Shown here in pieces: positions 1 through 13,800 of a stretch of 64,000 nt of DNA. How positions within the stretch are numbered: position 1 is the first letter of the stretch; the number at the start of each line of letters is the position of its first letter. Location: the NCBI GenBank assembly GCA_016490735.1, contig JAEMWC010000049.1, positions 197,501-261,500 of the forward strand, in the 5' to 3' direction. Source of the DNA: Pachyseris speciosa (lineage: Eukaryota; Cnidaria; Anthozoa; Scleractinia; Pachyseridae). The position numbers were made by a program, and so were the translations under genes. The notes under the pieces were generated by a model that saw only the letters and a program-made list of their open reading frames with translations, did no database searches and was not told the origin of the DNA.

Positions 1-798
1 GTCGCTCAAAAGGATTGCCGGCTTACGCCACGAAATTGGGTAAGCATGAATTTTGTCACGAGCAGGCTGTTTACTTGGCATCATATTTTCCGAGAAGCAA
101 AAACATAAATGTAAAAGTAATTAAGGTGCACATGTTCCTTCGCTTTTATATCACATGAAAACTGAGGGCTAAAGTACTGGTTAGTTGTATTTAGCTAGGA
201 TAATGTCAAGGAGAAAAGAAGTCGAATCCGAAACACTTCCCTCGGGCCCTGCTCAGAAATGGCACTGAGCTAACAAAGAGACGCCCTTACTTAAAGAGGC
301 AGTATCATGAGAATTATCCGATATTTTCACCAAAAATCAAATCAATTTTCAGTGATCCTTTCATTCACGAATTGTTTCTGGATTCCAGTCAGATAAAATC
401 AAGTAAATTTTACAAGAAAAAATGAGCCTCAGTGAGTTATTACTAATTTCATCTGAAAGGGAAGGGGAGAACTTGAAACGTCCGCCCGACTTTTTCAAGT
501 TGGCACCATTATCATCTTGGCCAAGCGTAACCAAAAACATTTAAGAATGGTTTCCGTGAGCTAATATAGCCGTTTTGAAGTAAACTTGGTCATTATTTTT
601 CGTTTGCCATCTGTAAAAAGGTCTCCTTTGCTTTCGATATTTTTACTAGTAAGGAATCCGTGATACTGTCCTGTAATAAGTCAGTCTATTGAGATATGAA
701 GATAGGAGATAACCAAATCCCTTCTCACGGGATCCAAGTACAATCTTAATTGTGATATCGTGGAGTGGTTGTGGTTGCACAACTGTACACACTCATAC

Positions 799-839
<41 letters not shown>

Positions 840-974
840 TGATGATGATAAGGTTCTAGAAAACTAAACAAGAAGGAATGACCCAAGGGACCTTTGGGGG
901 GACTTGGATGAAAGAGCAGATAAGGAAAATGCAAGTGGAAGAAGGCAAAGCAGTTATAGAGAAAAGACACTACA
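1..974. other. Intergenic, no gene recognised
   Basis: I see no exon-like reading frame or known repeat here apart from the trinucleotide run at 799-850. Reading frames across that run give only tyrosine or histidine strings. Confidence 0.5.
799..850. repeat. (TAA)n(TGA)n microsatellite
   Basis: About 13 ATA/TAA units followed by a short GAT run. It lies just upstream of a LINE-like fragment. Confidence 0.95.
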
Positions 975-1012
975 CGGGTAGTATGCAGGGGGCACTGGAG
1001 GAATTAGAGACC

Positions 1013-1320
1013 CGCAGACATGGGATTGGCTGAAAAGAGGTACTTTGAAGAAAGAGACTGAAGGCCTCCTAACTGCTCCACAAGACCAGGCCTTTCGGAC
1101 TAATTACATCAAGAATAAGATTGACAAACAAGATGTTTCAAGAATGTGTCGCCTATGTGGTGAAAGTGAAGAAACTGTCAGCTATTTATCAACAGAATGT
1201 AAGAAATTAGCTCAAAAGCAGTATAAGACCTGGAGGCACGATCGAGTTGCTAAAGTTGTTCACTGGAAACTCTGCCAGAATTATGATCTGCAATGCAACG
1301 GGAGGACTTGGCCATTGGCT
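1013..1320 (+). pseudogene. 3' end of a non-LTR (LINE) reverse transcriptase ORF
   Basis: The plus-strand frame reads W-D-W-L-K-R-G, then KKETEGLLTAPQDQAFRTNY, a CRLCGE zinc-knuckle-like motif and a basic stretch ending HWKLC. This matches the C-terminal tail found after the reverse transcriptase domain of non-LTR retrotransposons common in cnidarians. Only the last ~100 residues are present and no catalytic YxDD motif is in range, so this is a 5'-truncated copy. It runs directly into a tRNA-derived SINE segment at about 1345, which suggests a chimeric or nested insertion. Confidence 0.7.
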
Positions 1321-1344
1321 CAGGGGTACATTACGGTCCAAAAA

Positions 1345-1527
1345 AATGTCCAGCTCCCGGACCACTACATGGCTATCGCAGAGGTCGTGGGTTCGATTCC
1401 ACTAAAAGCCTGAACTTTTTTTCAGGCTTTATTTTCACTACTTATTAAGTACTGTTGATCATTCACATATTCATTCTTTAATCCGCAGTTCAAATGAATG
1501 ATTTTCATATATTCATTCTCACATAAT
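1345..1527 (+). mobile_element. tRNA-derived SINE, truncated at 5' end
   Basis: It contains a B-box-like GGTTCGATTCC at ~1392, then AAAGCCTGAA...TTCAGGCTTT (a short hairpin), then a tail that includes CCGCAGTTCAAATGAATG. The same tail occurs at 45900, 60291 and twice at 63199-63401, and a sister family lies at 19.9-20.6 kb. Confidence 0.7.
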
Positions 1528-4500
1528 AATGATATGTTTAGGAACATTTAAACTGGCTAGGTCTCAGCGTTCTTACAAAATATCAACTATATGTATGCAT
1601 TACAATAACATTACATTCGATCATCTCACGCGGTTTTTTCTCCTCCCTTATCAAAAGAGTGTACAACTCTCTTTTAGTTTACCTGCGTACGTGCTCAGAT
1701 CACATGAACAACTGTTTACAAGGAAGCGATTTTCACTGAACTAAATAAGATTGCCGAAACAAGCTTCTCTATTTTCAAACGTAGGTGGCCCTATTTCACG
1801 CAAGATCCGTCAAATGGCACTTTTTATTGCTTTATATGTCTACAAACGACAAATATGGCCGAGCGCAGTTAAAAAATTCATTCACGCTCATCAGTCGTTT
1901 TCAATTAAAAGTGAGACAAAAGGTCTCAGAGAAATGGTTTGAAATGGACAAGTATATGCCAAGTGAACATGTAGGTAGCTATTAAAAAACGATTCAATAG
2001 CCATCAATCGAATCCATTAAAATGATTTATTCCCAGAATTTCAGGCTATAAGATTGCTCAGTCTTCGAATAAATCCACGTCTTTTTTGTCCGTAGGCATT
2101 ATAATCATTTTATGTCGAACTGGGTGTACTGCTGACGCTGGTCACTGGGAAATAACTCAGGTTTGTGCCGCAAAGTGAAATAATTCAGTCATGTTTATAA
2201 ATGAAAATACGAAAAATCTTACTCCCACAAAGCGTGGGTGGGGTGAACCATTTAAAATTAAAGCAAATATTTCCTTATTAGAAAACTGAGCGTGTGAACC
2301 TAACAGGTGGGTGGAAGAGCGCTTAGTCGGCAATTCACAATCTCCTAAACTGAGTTGAATCACCAGGTGAAGAAACTTCACATGAAACGGTACTGGAGCC
2401 GGTCTACCTTCTACAGATTTGCTAAGACTTGTCTGATGACAATGAAAAGAAATAAATTTCAAGAAACATTTGGACTTGGATACTGGCAAGGCACTACCAC
2501 TGGCTGCATTGTGACGAGGCCACCAGGAACAAAAACAGCTGAACCAATTTAGCATCAAACACGGCATGAAGTTAGACCCTTTCAGGGGCATCGATCAGAC
2601 ATTTCGTCTTGTCCGATGCTGAGCATTTTTTAATTCCTTCTTATTTTTTGACCAAGGCTAAAAAAGAATTAATATCTGTTATCCTTACGGTATAACTTGT
2701 CGTCAAACGTTTGAGGCCTTCCAACAGGACCATCGCGAAGAGATGAGTTTGTTTTACAAATATCACTACAATGACCTTATTATATTGAAACGCTTAAAAC
2801 ATGTTTTTAGCCAAGGTCACAGTAGTAGCAAGTTGTCAAAAATTAGAAGGTTGGCTAAGTCTAAGCTGCGACAATGAGCTGTCAAAACTTTTTTTCATGG
2901 CATGCACAGTTAACTTTTGCTTGATTTTATTCGTTTGCTTGTTTGTTTTGTTCGTATTTAGCTTGTTTGTTTGTTTTTCTATTCTCTCACGCTCATCTCC
3001 ATTCGGCAGGCCCGTGTATCTCCTTTTGTTCATCAGGATTTGTTGAGCCAAAAGCTAAATCGTTTTCTTTTTTCACCAATTGGGGATTTATCAGCAAAGT
3101 CTATGGTTTATATTTACAATTGTGACTCTACTGACAGATAAACCAAATGGAACCTTACAATCCAAACGTGCAATCCTTAAACGGACAGACAATTTCGATA
3201 TTTTTACGTCTTCTTTTACTTCCAATAGGTAAACAAGAATTCAGCTGGTTACAAGATTCAGCGGTTAGCACGGCGCGATATGAATAAGTGCTCATTCCTA
3301 AACAAAGGACTGAACTTAACAGAAAATTATCAAAGGCGAAAGCTACTAACAAGATCGCATGAATCCCTGCAAATTGTTTCTCAACCGTCTGCTCCATTAT
3401 ATCTTCATCAATTGTCGCATGACCACTAAATTTTGCAAACCCTTACTAATATAGCAATTAACACACCTACACGCCTCCCGTGTCCTTTGAAACGGATATA
3501 CCAAGAGAGATCTTGACCAGGCTTCATTATTTGGCATAACTTGAAACACCCTCCTCTTGGCTTGGCTTTCGAACTTTCAGCAAAGAGTAGGTCTGATTTC
3601 GTGCTGGTATTGAAGTTTTCAATGCTTTTAATCTTAATCACTGTTATAGACAAAAAAGAGTAAGAATCCAATAAAAATTAGGCGAAGTATTTTCTTTTGC
3701 CATCAATAAACTCCGACAACCTACCGACCATACGTTCGCGGTATTTACATTAATTTACCATGTTATGATTTGATTACCAATAGAAAATCGAACAAAGTAT
3801 AATTGGTGTTCTATAATTTGCTTTCGTGAATGTTCGTGTATATTTTGACATAAATGCGAGCAAGAACAATTCAGAGCACCAAACCATTTCAGTCAGCTCC
3901 TTAGACTGAACGAAATTTATCCTTGTTCTAGTTCATCCACAAGATGAAAATTCTTCCCTTTTCAAACAAAACTCTTAAGAGTAGTTACATAAGAAATATT
4001 TTTTAATATAGCTAACACGTCTTTAGCACAAAGCACAAAGCACAAAGTTGAAAGGTACATTTCTATAAAATAAATTTCTGTGTCAAAGGAGCGTCACCTT
4101 TCAAGGACATGCAAGCTTGTTGAAGGATTATTTTGTTATTTTAAGGAAATCACAAAAAATTTTATACTCTTTAGAAAGAATGGCGTTAAGTCCTTTGAAG
4201 GGACTTCAAGTTGTAGCCAAAATTTTCATTTTTAGTCCGATAAAACTCTGTGAAATACTCGGTATCAGTACTTATCTTCGGGAAGTCAAATATTAGCGTT
4301 TTCACGTCACTCGTTCAATAAGGTCATTCTTGATCAAAATGAGGAAATTATTTTGCTTGCCATCCCACGAAGATAAATGAAATACTAAAAACAAGGCTGC
4401 AGTTAAAATGACAGTTGTGATGTCCTTTTCTTCTTCTCGGGCCTAATTTACGTCCGTACAACTCAAACTGTCCGGGATTTGCAAATAATTTAATGAAAAA

Positions 4501-7500
4501 AGGCGACACCGCAATCACTCCGCAGCTTTTCTCGGACAAACATTAAACATGTAGAGTCAGCCCTCTACTGCTTAAGTGTTTTCGTTTTCCAGGCGTTATG
4601 GTTTTTAGATATGCAACCAAAAGCGTGAAATTCGTAACACCAAGTCATTGTTTTCTCTTATGGTTTATTTATTTGGTTAGGGAAATTTAGAGGAATAAAA
4701 ACTTTTCAATACCGCCAGATAAATTAACAGTACTGAAACTAAAATGAGGACAACATTTCCATTTTTTGAATAAATTTGGTCTGTGTTTACTTAGGAATAT
4801 AATTTTGTGGACGTCTTAATTTATAGTTAAATGTTAGAAAAATAAACGCCCGGCGACTGGCTGACGTTAAAAGACTTAGTCTGTGTGCGTACGCTGCCCC
4901 TGATGTAGTGCAAGTCGTGATAAGAGAACAGATGTTCTGATTTTCTTGAAAAATATTGCTTCACATTCAAACCCTGAACCCAGGTCAAACAACGGGTTTT
5001 CTGGATTGGGAAAAGAACGTGGCGGTTTAAAGAAAAGCAGTTTGTCTCTACGCACTCAGGTTAGCAGAAAGCATTTATTTCTAAAGCAGGAATTGACAGT
5101 TTAATGATATCGAGTATTCAAGTGTGACTAAGGGTTTTGAAATTTTGGCGACACCCTGAACTAACCAAGAGTGATGAAAACATGTTTTCCATGCTCATAC
5201 ATCTTAGGCTTTTTATGTCTCTGTTGGATAGCTAGATTGAGTGAACGCATCTTCAAATTTCGCGGTCTTTACAAAATGAGATAATATTTTTAGGAAAGGA
5301 TAACCATGTCGCTTGAAAACAAGTAAATTATTATATTTTGCTGAAAAAAATTTGAACATTTTGAAACCAAAACTTGTTTCGTTTTTTCTTTGATATTTGG
5401 GGTTTGAAGAGGAAAACAAAATCACCAATCAGTTATTGTTTATTAGATTAACGAAAAATAAAAGTTTATTTCGGATTTCAATTGAATATCGGCTATAGGT
5501 TTTCAGAAATGCGAAAAAGGTGTCTGCCTATCTTGTGCCTCGAAGGTTCAGATAAAATACCTTCTCCGGCTCTACTTCTAGACCCGAGGCAACAAGCAAG
5601 TTTATTTACAAAAATTATTGTCATTTCTCAATAATGCAATAATTCGGGTAAGCCCTAAGCTACACGGAAAACCGCACTTCCACGCCGCATAATGTATCAA
5701 GCCATCTTTTATGTCTTGCGAGATACTTCGCTTACCTTAGCGTTAATTGTAGTTAATAAGATCATCTAAAAGAAAGGATTTACAGTGTATCTATCTTGTT
5801 GTTTCGAAAATATCAAAATGTTTTACAGGGTAGACTGTTCTCGCTTGCTAATTGCGACAGCAAAAATTATTAAGTAAGGCAATGAGAGGAAAAACCGAAC
5901 TTTTTGTCGAGAGAAAAGCGTGTTGCGTGTATAGACTGGCGTTTCGCGCGTGAAAATCTTAATTGTGAGGCCCGAAGAAAAACGAAGAATTCTGTTACAA
6001 ATATTCCTCTTCAGTGCTTCAACGGAAGGAAAAAATAATGCCAGCTGCAAAATCAGTTTTATGATAATCCAAAATCCATGCACGTCGCTAATCGTGCCAT
6101 TTATTGTCAATTAATTCTCTTCTTTTTCCATCTTTGGAAATTGATGAGATGGACTTCTTCAGGACCTCAACCATCAAAGTCGCACGCTACACGTCTGAAA
6201 TAAATACATTAAATTTATTTAAAGATTCAACTCTGAAGCAAACATGTATTTGAAGAGCTAAAAATGGATATCGTGAATGCAGTGTGGTACCAATGAACGA
6301 ATTGTCATTTCGTAAACGAGCCAAAAAAATTGAGGGAAAGTCGTACCATTCGGTGTGACACATGTCAAAATCGATCGCAGTTTACATCTTCATGATATAA
6401 CTTAATATCCAACCAGAAGTGCTCGGCTAAACGAACTCGATCGCTAGTGGTCCTAGTGCAGTAAAAACATTAAGTGCCGCTATTATATGGTTTTATTCCG
6501 TTTTAGTTTCAAAGTTTACTCGTCATTAATTAAGTTCCAGCCAAACTGCATCGGTCCACAGTTTCACAATTTATCCATATGCTGACCAAAAGTCCATATT
6601 GGTTCGGTGCCAAAAGTGGTTGGTTTTGTGAGTAAGCGACGGGTTGGTTGTCAAAAGCTGCTTTATCGTTGCCGCTTCAAGATTGTCGATGTTATGCTTG
6701 CCACAAAGGAAAGCGCTACGGCGTGCTGGTGCCGCGACCGAGAGAGCTGATTCTGCCATTCTCTTTAGCAAAGCTTCCCTTGAGAAGCACAGTTTTCTTT
6801 TATTATCAATGAGGCAACAGCAGCGTCTCCAACACCTAAGGTGTTGTAAAGCTTATGCTTCACGTTTCTGACCATACTAAGATGCGGGAATTTCTTAGTT
6901 GTAACCTGTAGCACCATGGGACTCACCATGGGCCACTTAAATTACATGGGAAACAGTATTTGCACGCAATTCTAGATCTCCGTTTCATTCTGCAGATAGA
7001 TTTCCACCGCTTGCACGTCCTTTACCGAGTAGAGTAAGAAAAAAATGACGAGCCAAACTTAGGAAAATCCTTTAAAATTGTCACTGTTATTTCAAGTGTT
7101 AGAATAAGCAAACTGACTTTCCCTAAATGGTCAAAAATACCATTTTAAGGAAAACAACCCATTTGCTTTAAGATGTACCAAAACGTTCAGTGCTTCTGTC
7201 AAAATACGTCTCTTATAAACGACCGTTATTCTCAGTGCTTAAAGGTGAAAATGCTAAAACAAAAGAAAGAAACCTTTAAAATTCTGTGTTTTACATTATT
7301 TACATCCAATGAAAAGTTTTCTCTTTAAGTAGACTGCATTTTGAAAATTTAATTCGAGATCCGATTTCAGACAACAATAATAACCAATTGTAAATAAATC
7401 TATTATGCTTTTCAGACATTGATGTGTTACAAGTTTTTAATTATATACGGCGCCCACTGGCCTGAAAATTTCAGACTACGATAGTACTTAAAAGGCAGTT

Positions 7501-8654
7501 AATTAAGTCCGCAATAGATTGTTAGGAGAAAAGGAGAAGAGTATAGAAGAATGTTGTAAAGAGATACTGACATCTTTTTTTTCATTTTCATTAAGGCGTT
7601 CTGCATACAAAATATGACGGGATATTTTGTACTTTTGTTAATACTTTAAATAAATTGCCAATCTTTTCAGTTCAAATAAAAAAATTAATGCTACGCCTCG
7701 GGGCTCGGAATTGAAAAGGATATATTGTTTACTTTCAAGAAGAAAATACACCTAAGAGAAGTGGGAAATATGCGCGCGTGACTACGTTATTCAAATGGCA
7801 TAACAAGGTAAAGTGGATTGAACAGATTTATCTTGCCAAGGAACAGTTATATATGGCGAACTTCTTTATTCGTGGGTTTTATGCGTGCATATTGCTCAAA
7901 ATTAGTTCTGGAAACTTGACTAATTTTGTTGAAAGAATCTCAAAGACGATTCCAACATGGTAGAATGATTTGAGTCAAATTAAATGCTCAGGTTATAAAT
8001 GCCCTCGAGTGTTTTCAAACCACTGAGAGAGCAGCAAGATGTTAAAAATTCTAGCGTTCCATCTAAATTTCAAAGGAGTAAATTCTGAGGGTAGCAAAAA
8101 CTCCGTAAAAACGGTGAAAATTTGAGTGTAAGTAAAAGCAACATTTTGGTTCAAAATAAAAAAAATACTTCGAGGTGAAATTGAGTAGTTCATTACATTT
8201 CATTTCTTTGCTTTTTTCCGGTGGCGATATATGAGTATGATATATTATATTATCATAAAATTCAAACTTGTATCCTAAATCTCTAGCGAGCGTTGTTTTT
8301 AAAACAGAAATACATAATTATACTAACCCCAAGTGTTGGTGGTTTCTTAATTTTTTTTCCACGAGCCTGCTTTTATCACCAAGAGTACATGGCCATGGGG
8401 AGAATGTTGCACCTGCCTCATATTTCGTTTCATGTTGTGTATGGGGCTAATTCAATATTTTGCTCCTACAGTGTATTTGATTTTAGTGATTCCTATTGAA
8501 TGATAAGAGCAAAGTTACGAAAACAAAACAAACACTTATATTTTAGCTCAATCCAAATTCCCTTTCTACTTCCTCTCGTTTGGAATTATTGACGAGATTT
8601 TTCTTGAGGATGTCACAAACTCAGCTAGAAACAACTGGATGCTAACGAGATTTC
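1528..8654. other. Long intergenic stretch, no gene recognised
   Basis: Reading frames in this 7-kb stretch are short (under 150 codons) and resemble no family I know. The longest, minus strand 2157-2591, overlaps a plus-strand frame at 2355-2552 and has no supporting motif. A small triplicated AGCACAA unit sits near 4026-4046. It could hold untranslated exons or promoters of gene 1, but none can be shown. Confidence 0.4.
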
Positions 8655-8780
8655 ACTCTCAGACCTTCCAAGATTATTTAACGGTAGTTGCAATCGAGTG
8701 AAAGGTTTTATTTTACCTTAAGGAAGATCGTTCACAAGATTGCAACTGTTGCTATCAAGTAATATTAGAAGGTCTGAGTG
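8655..8780. mobile_element. Small foldback element (MITE-like)
   Basis: CACTCTCAGACCTTC at the left is mirrored by GAAGGTCTGAGTG at the right, and the inner arms (GGTAGTTGCAATC / GATTGCAACTGTT) also pair. The two arms make a ~125-bp hairpin. It abuts the next element. Confidence 0.6.
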
Positions 8781-8784
8781 TCGG

Positions 8785-8941
8785 TAGCCTCCTTCGCAGC
8801 CTTTGTTTGTTTCGGTCCTATTCTCCTTCCCCACCAACTCGGTCTGTTGAACCGAGCCGGACATTCCATTCCCATTGTGTCTGAGTATCCAATCAGGAGG
8901 GAGAATAGAATGGACACAAACAACGGCCGCGAAGGAGGCTA
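8785..8941. mobile_element. Foldback element with TAGCCT terminus
   Basis: The left end TAGCCTCCTTCGCAGCC pairs with the right end GGCCGCGAAGGAGGCTA; the arms extend ~45 bp through an ATTCTCC-rich segment. I could not find a clean target-site duplication. The terminal hexamer is shared with the elements at 21947 and 46495. Confidence 0.65.
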
Positions 8942-10389
8942 CGGGAATTTAACTTAGCCACCGAAATTTAAAAGCCACGATGTTGTTTTGTTACCGTAAT
9001 CTGGTCCCGAATTCCGTATAGGTGTCCATCGCGTTGCCCAGGCACCAACCAGAAGAAGTTTGCGGCCAGAATAAACTCAAGTTTATTGTTTTCACCGGGC
9101 GTTTTAGATATCAAAACGAAAGAGTCACAGTTGAAACACCTCAATACCTCGTACTGTGATTCTTTGTTTATCGGATTTGAATATAAAATCCATTTGTTTC
9201 TATCGTAGCGATAACTCTCGAGAACTAAAGCTGCATGTGTCGTGAATCACAAATCGTAGTTCGTCGCACGGAAAACAAATTGTTTCTCAGTCTTCATTTC
9301 ACTATGAGAACTGGAAGCAATTGCAATAATGTTTACCTTTTTTGCAAGACTAAGAATTCATTACAGTCTCAATATTATTCAAAGCGGAACTGAATTTGTA
9401 AGGAAATTGAAGTTCAAAACAAATTTAATGGGGAGACAAAGAGCGGGAGTTTATCCTTTACTTAGTGCGGTAAAATAGGTAATATTATCCGTTAGGTGTA
9501 TGAATTGAATTGAACCAAATGCGTACGTCTTAAAATATAATTAAAGTTGGAAAAGATACGTGCTTTATGTATGCAAATCTAACACAAAGGTATTATAACT
9601 CTCAGAAGTCTCTCGGCATTTATGTCAGCCGAGAAAGTAAACAAAGAAATGTTCTCAGGTCGACCATTTACTCCAGCGAACGAGAATTGAATCTGTGATC
9701 AATAAAGGTCTTTTACGTCGTTTAAACTACTCGAGTCGTGCTAGTCATGCTATTGAGCCAATCAGAATTTCATTTCTCTTCCTTATTTATTTCGTTCCAT
9801 CCAAGTTTCCGTTTCACCTATTGAAGATCGTTTGTAGTTCTTGGAGAATATGTGCAATATTTGAACAAAACTGATGTACAGTAAGTTATAGCCTTGCTCT
9901 AAACGCTTCCCCATAGTTCAGCCAGGGCATCCAGCACTCACTCAGTGGAACTGACTCTTGTTGGAGGAAATAATTCAGTTTTTGGCTTTAGAATGCCACT
10001 TCAAACATTTCATTAATATAGTGCTTGTATCGCTCGAATTCACTATGAAAGTAAACATGGACAACAAAAATCGCCAGGACCCGTATCATAAAGGAAAACG
10101 AATTCCAAAATACCAAATGAAATATTCATTTTTTCGTTGTCTGAAAACCTTGGCAACCACAATAGTCGCTCCTTCTCGAAATTCGTTTCAATACATCTTG
10201 ACCAATGTTAAATCCCTTTGTCATTGGACTCTAATGGCTTGAAAAGCCCAAAATAGCTGTCTAATTAAACACAGAAGACTTATCATGTTTAATTTGTAAA
10301 CGTTGCATTTGAAATATTGTCTGTCATGCGAAACGACAGGTTTTTGGCGACCTATCTTAAACATATTTGTATTCCTTTTTATCTTTCAG
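8942..10389. other. Upstream region of GABA-B-like gene 1
   Basis: No upstream exon can be proven. A splice-acceptor-like TTTCAG at 10384-10389 sits two bases before the gene 1 start codon, so at least one non-coding exon should lie somewhere upstream. Confidence 0.4.
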
Positions 10390-10838
10390 AGATGAAGGGT
10401 AAAGATTTTTCAGTTTTCCTTGGTGTTGGATGCTTTGTAGTTTGGTTTCACACTACATTTTGTAGCTTTCATATGGAGCTCAATACACAATTCTGCTGTG
10501 AAAAGCTATCCCACTCAAGCAATTTCAGCTGCTGGAATAACACTTCAGAAGAAAACAACCTACAAAATGCGTCAACATTTGATACTACATGTACGCAAAA
10601 TATGGCCGATAAATTATGTTTCAACGTAACGGCAATACAGTCGTGCAAAAATGATTCCACTGGAAGTGTCATAGACAAAGAAGAAAAAGAAATTCACATT
10701 GGAGCATTTGTTCCCTTCATGAAAGATGACAAATATGGACATTTGACGGCGATGAAAATGGCAATCGATATAATTAACAATAGAAGTGATATTTTGAAAA
10801 ATTATACCCTGGTACTGGACTCCGAGGACACGCTTTGG
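10390..10838 (+). CDS. Gene 1 exon 1: signal peptide and start of ligand-binding domain
   Basis: ATG at 10392, preceded by a TTTCAG acceptor; the donor is TGG|GTAAGT. A hydrophobic signal peptide (residues ~7-25) is followed by a ~60-residue cysteine- and asparagine-rich insert with several N-glycosylation sequons (NFS, NNT, NAS, NVT, NDS). Gene 2 lacks this insert. The Venus-flytrap domain begins at EIHIGAFVP and continues through AMKMAIDIINNRSDIL. Exon length 447 coding bases, ends in phase 0. Confidence 0.9.
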
Positions 10839-13800
10839 GTAAGTTAAGCATTTGTTTATTTGTATCACTTTGCTGAAACTTTATGTACTGGTTGCAACGT
10901 TCGTCGAATGAAACTTGAAATTTAAAAAAAATTCAAGTTAATAACATTATTTCTATTCCAGTCCTAGTGATCATTTTCCTAATATGTTAGTTCGCTCCTC
11001 TATATGGCGACATTATCCGTGTTAAAACTTTTATTAAGGGAGGAATGATCAATTACCGACATATTTTTATGTTAAGAACCACAGAGGTTTTGAAAAAAGT
11101 TACATTACATTTTGTTTTCAAAAAGCCGAGCCGTTCGTATCATTTTTTGCTTATCATTGAATTTGCCACGTACCTTTGGAAAATCAAAGATCTACCAGGG
11201 ATTTTTCTACATCCGTTCGAATAGTTGATAAAATTACACTGCATGAAATGCCGAATATAAGGCCGTATAATAAACCCCTATACATCGCGTATACGGAAAG
11301 ATATACTGATGTATAAGGATTGTATAATTACCAGTATACTTTATACCTCTTACTAACCGAGTTCGAGGTCCGTACTGTAAGTTACGGACCGAGTTTTTTC
11401 CCGTTGATTTATGGCCCAAACGCGAAGCGCTTGGGCCATAAATTAATGGGAAAAAACGAGGATCCGTAACTTACAGTACGGACCGAGAAAACGAGGTTAG
11501 TAAGATATTTATTATATCTCTAAGGTTAATCGGAAACTAGTTGAAGTCAAGCGGGCCGTACTGTAGAATACGGCCCGCAAAATTGACCAATCACAGCGCG
11601 CGTACTAAGTAAGAGATATAATAATATACCTTATACACTTGTGTACTGCAAATTATACGTACCCGTACACATTATACAATGTTACTTATACAATAAAGTC
11701 AACATAGTTATGAATGAAGCTTTTACCTGCATATTTTTTGAAGACTGCAATTCTTGTCATCCTTCAAAGTTACCTAACGCATTATTTTCTGCAAAATTGC
11801 CGACATGCAATGTTAGCATGACACAAGTGTCTACTGCCGATTATGCATTACCGTATGCAAATTTCACAGCATGAAAAAAGAGATTTACGAAAAAAATTAA
11901 AGTTTCTTAAATTTGCGTAAAGTTTGTGAAGGAGCTTTTACGCCACTTTAACATTGCTTGTAAAGTCTTGTAAAGGTAGCCGATTTACGCCATCGGCCGT
12001 CAAGCTTGCGTAAAGGTAACTGAAAGTCGATGAGCCAGACTCTTACTTTCCTCTACGCGCCATATAAAGTTTGCGTTAAGTAACACTTTACTAGACTGAA
12101 AGCAAGGTTAATGTAAAGCCAGTGTAAATGTGTACAGTCAGATTACGCTTGTTTACTCGGGTTTACGCTTGTTTACGCAGGTTTACGCTTGTTTACGCAA
12201 GTTTACGCTTGTTTACGTTTCTTTAAGCAGGTGTAAATCTCCACTTAACACCAGCTTTACACAATGCTTATACGTAAGGCTAGCGTAAATCTTCACTTTA
12301 CACCGGCTTTACATAAAAGAAGTGCCATTTATATTAAAAGCTTTACGATTAAGCGTAATGGTAGCGTAAACCTGCATTTACATAATGTAAACGTTTCGTA
12401 CACTAAGCATAAGGATACCGTATACCATGTGTACATGTAGTTGTTACGTATGCAAAGAACAAGGACATAACAACAACATCGTATTTCGGCCACATGCAGC
12501 TTTTCCGCATATTAAGTAGGAAGACACCGTATCCTTTATGTACTTATTACTTGCACAAAGTAAAAAAATAACATTGTATATTGCAACTGTATACATGTAT
12601 AGTTTATTTCGTACGCTAAGTATAAGGACATGGTATAGTGAGTGAAGTTATTCCGTACACTACGAATAAGGACTCGTTAGGTCATGTATCAGTTGGGTCA
12701 TGTGACCAAGGTAGGTCCGTTTGTGTCAATTAAATAAATAATAATTTGTCATTCCAAAAATCAAAGACAAACAAAAAAACCGGGACATTCCTGACACCTC
12801 ACCGACATACGTGGTGGCGCAACTCACCAATTTCGCAAAGCTTGAGAGCGGAATGCCCTAGGACGGTTGCATGGGAGGAATAGCACCAAACCCTTTTAAC
12901 GCTGCCGCGTATATGAGGCAAACCTTGGAACCCTCATAAGAGGCCTCTCACCGATCTTGTTAAGAGGTTACGCTACAAATTCTATTTATTTACAATGACT
13001 AGTGTTTTTCTATCATTGTGGTTACTGCTAGTAGTCTGAAAGCAACAGCGCATGCTTAGCGAGTTACGTTCCAATATTTCTTCTCGTCCGGCTGTTAAAA
13101 TTTCTGACATTCGGTTTATCTGCCAGCCCCCATTATGATCCTTTATGGAAACATTTGCATTCAAAGTTGTCCATGATAATTCTACATTCGCTACATTCGC
13201 ATCCGCTGTCGGAAAAAGTTGCGAGACCATTTGCTTTTCTCGGCTGTTGTTTCTTTTAGAGATAATCGCAGCCAAAGAAAAACGGAATCAACTCTGTCTC
13301 TTTGATGACGATAATAAACAAGCATTGGCGCATTAGTATAACATTAGCTCGCAACCCTGGGCTCGCTACGAATGGCTTCGTGCATTAGAGGGACGGTCCC
13401 GGGAGACGGCCGAACAATCGGTATAACAATAGCATTGTAAGTCCGGATTGAGACTAAACGATCAAAGTGTTCGCACAGTCGCTTTTTCGTTTTCGAACTA
13501 TGTACAGTTGTATCATTCGCGGGAGACTTGTTGGTATCCATTTTCACTTTTCGGAAGATGAAATCGAGAGTGAACTCGACCGCGCTCGACGGTTCTTGCC
13601 ATTCGTTCATGGAGGCCTGGATTCATAGCTGAAGCGGCCCCTTTGAACTACGGATACAGTTTGTGGCGGGAGGTCAGACGCATCACGGCCTTATTACGGC
13701 ATTGTTAGTTCGGTTGAGCGTGCCCCTTGCTAGTCTGTTTGATTATATAAACATGTCTCAAGAATCAATCTCGTTTAGTCGCGGCAGTGCTGGCAATTTT

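Noticed and set aside
746..970. Minus-strand frame with a long tyrosine run
   Set aside because: It is just a translation of the (TAA)n(TGA)n microsatellite.
2157..2591. 144-codon minus-strand frame, with an overlapping plus-strand frame
   Set aside because: No family motif, no splice context, and both strands are open together, which suggests chance. A faint resemblance of YWSRSTFYR to piggyBac-type proteins was too weak to keep.
3155..3397. Minus-strand frame with two hydrophobic stretches, considered as a rhodopsin-type GPCR fragment
   Set aside because: None of the DRY, NPxxY or CWxP signatures is present.
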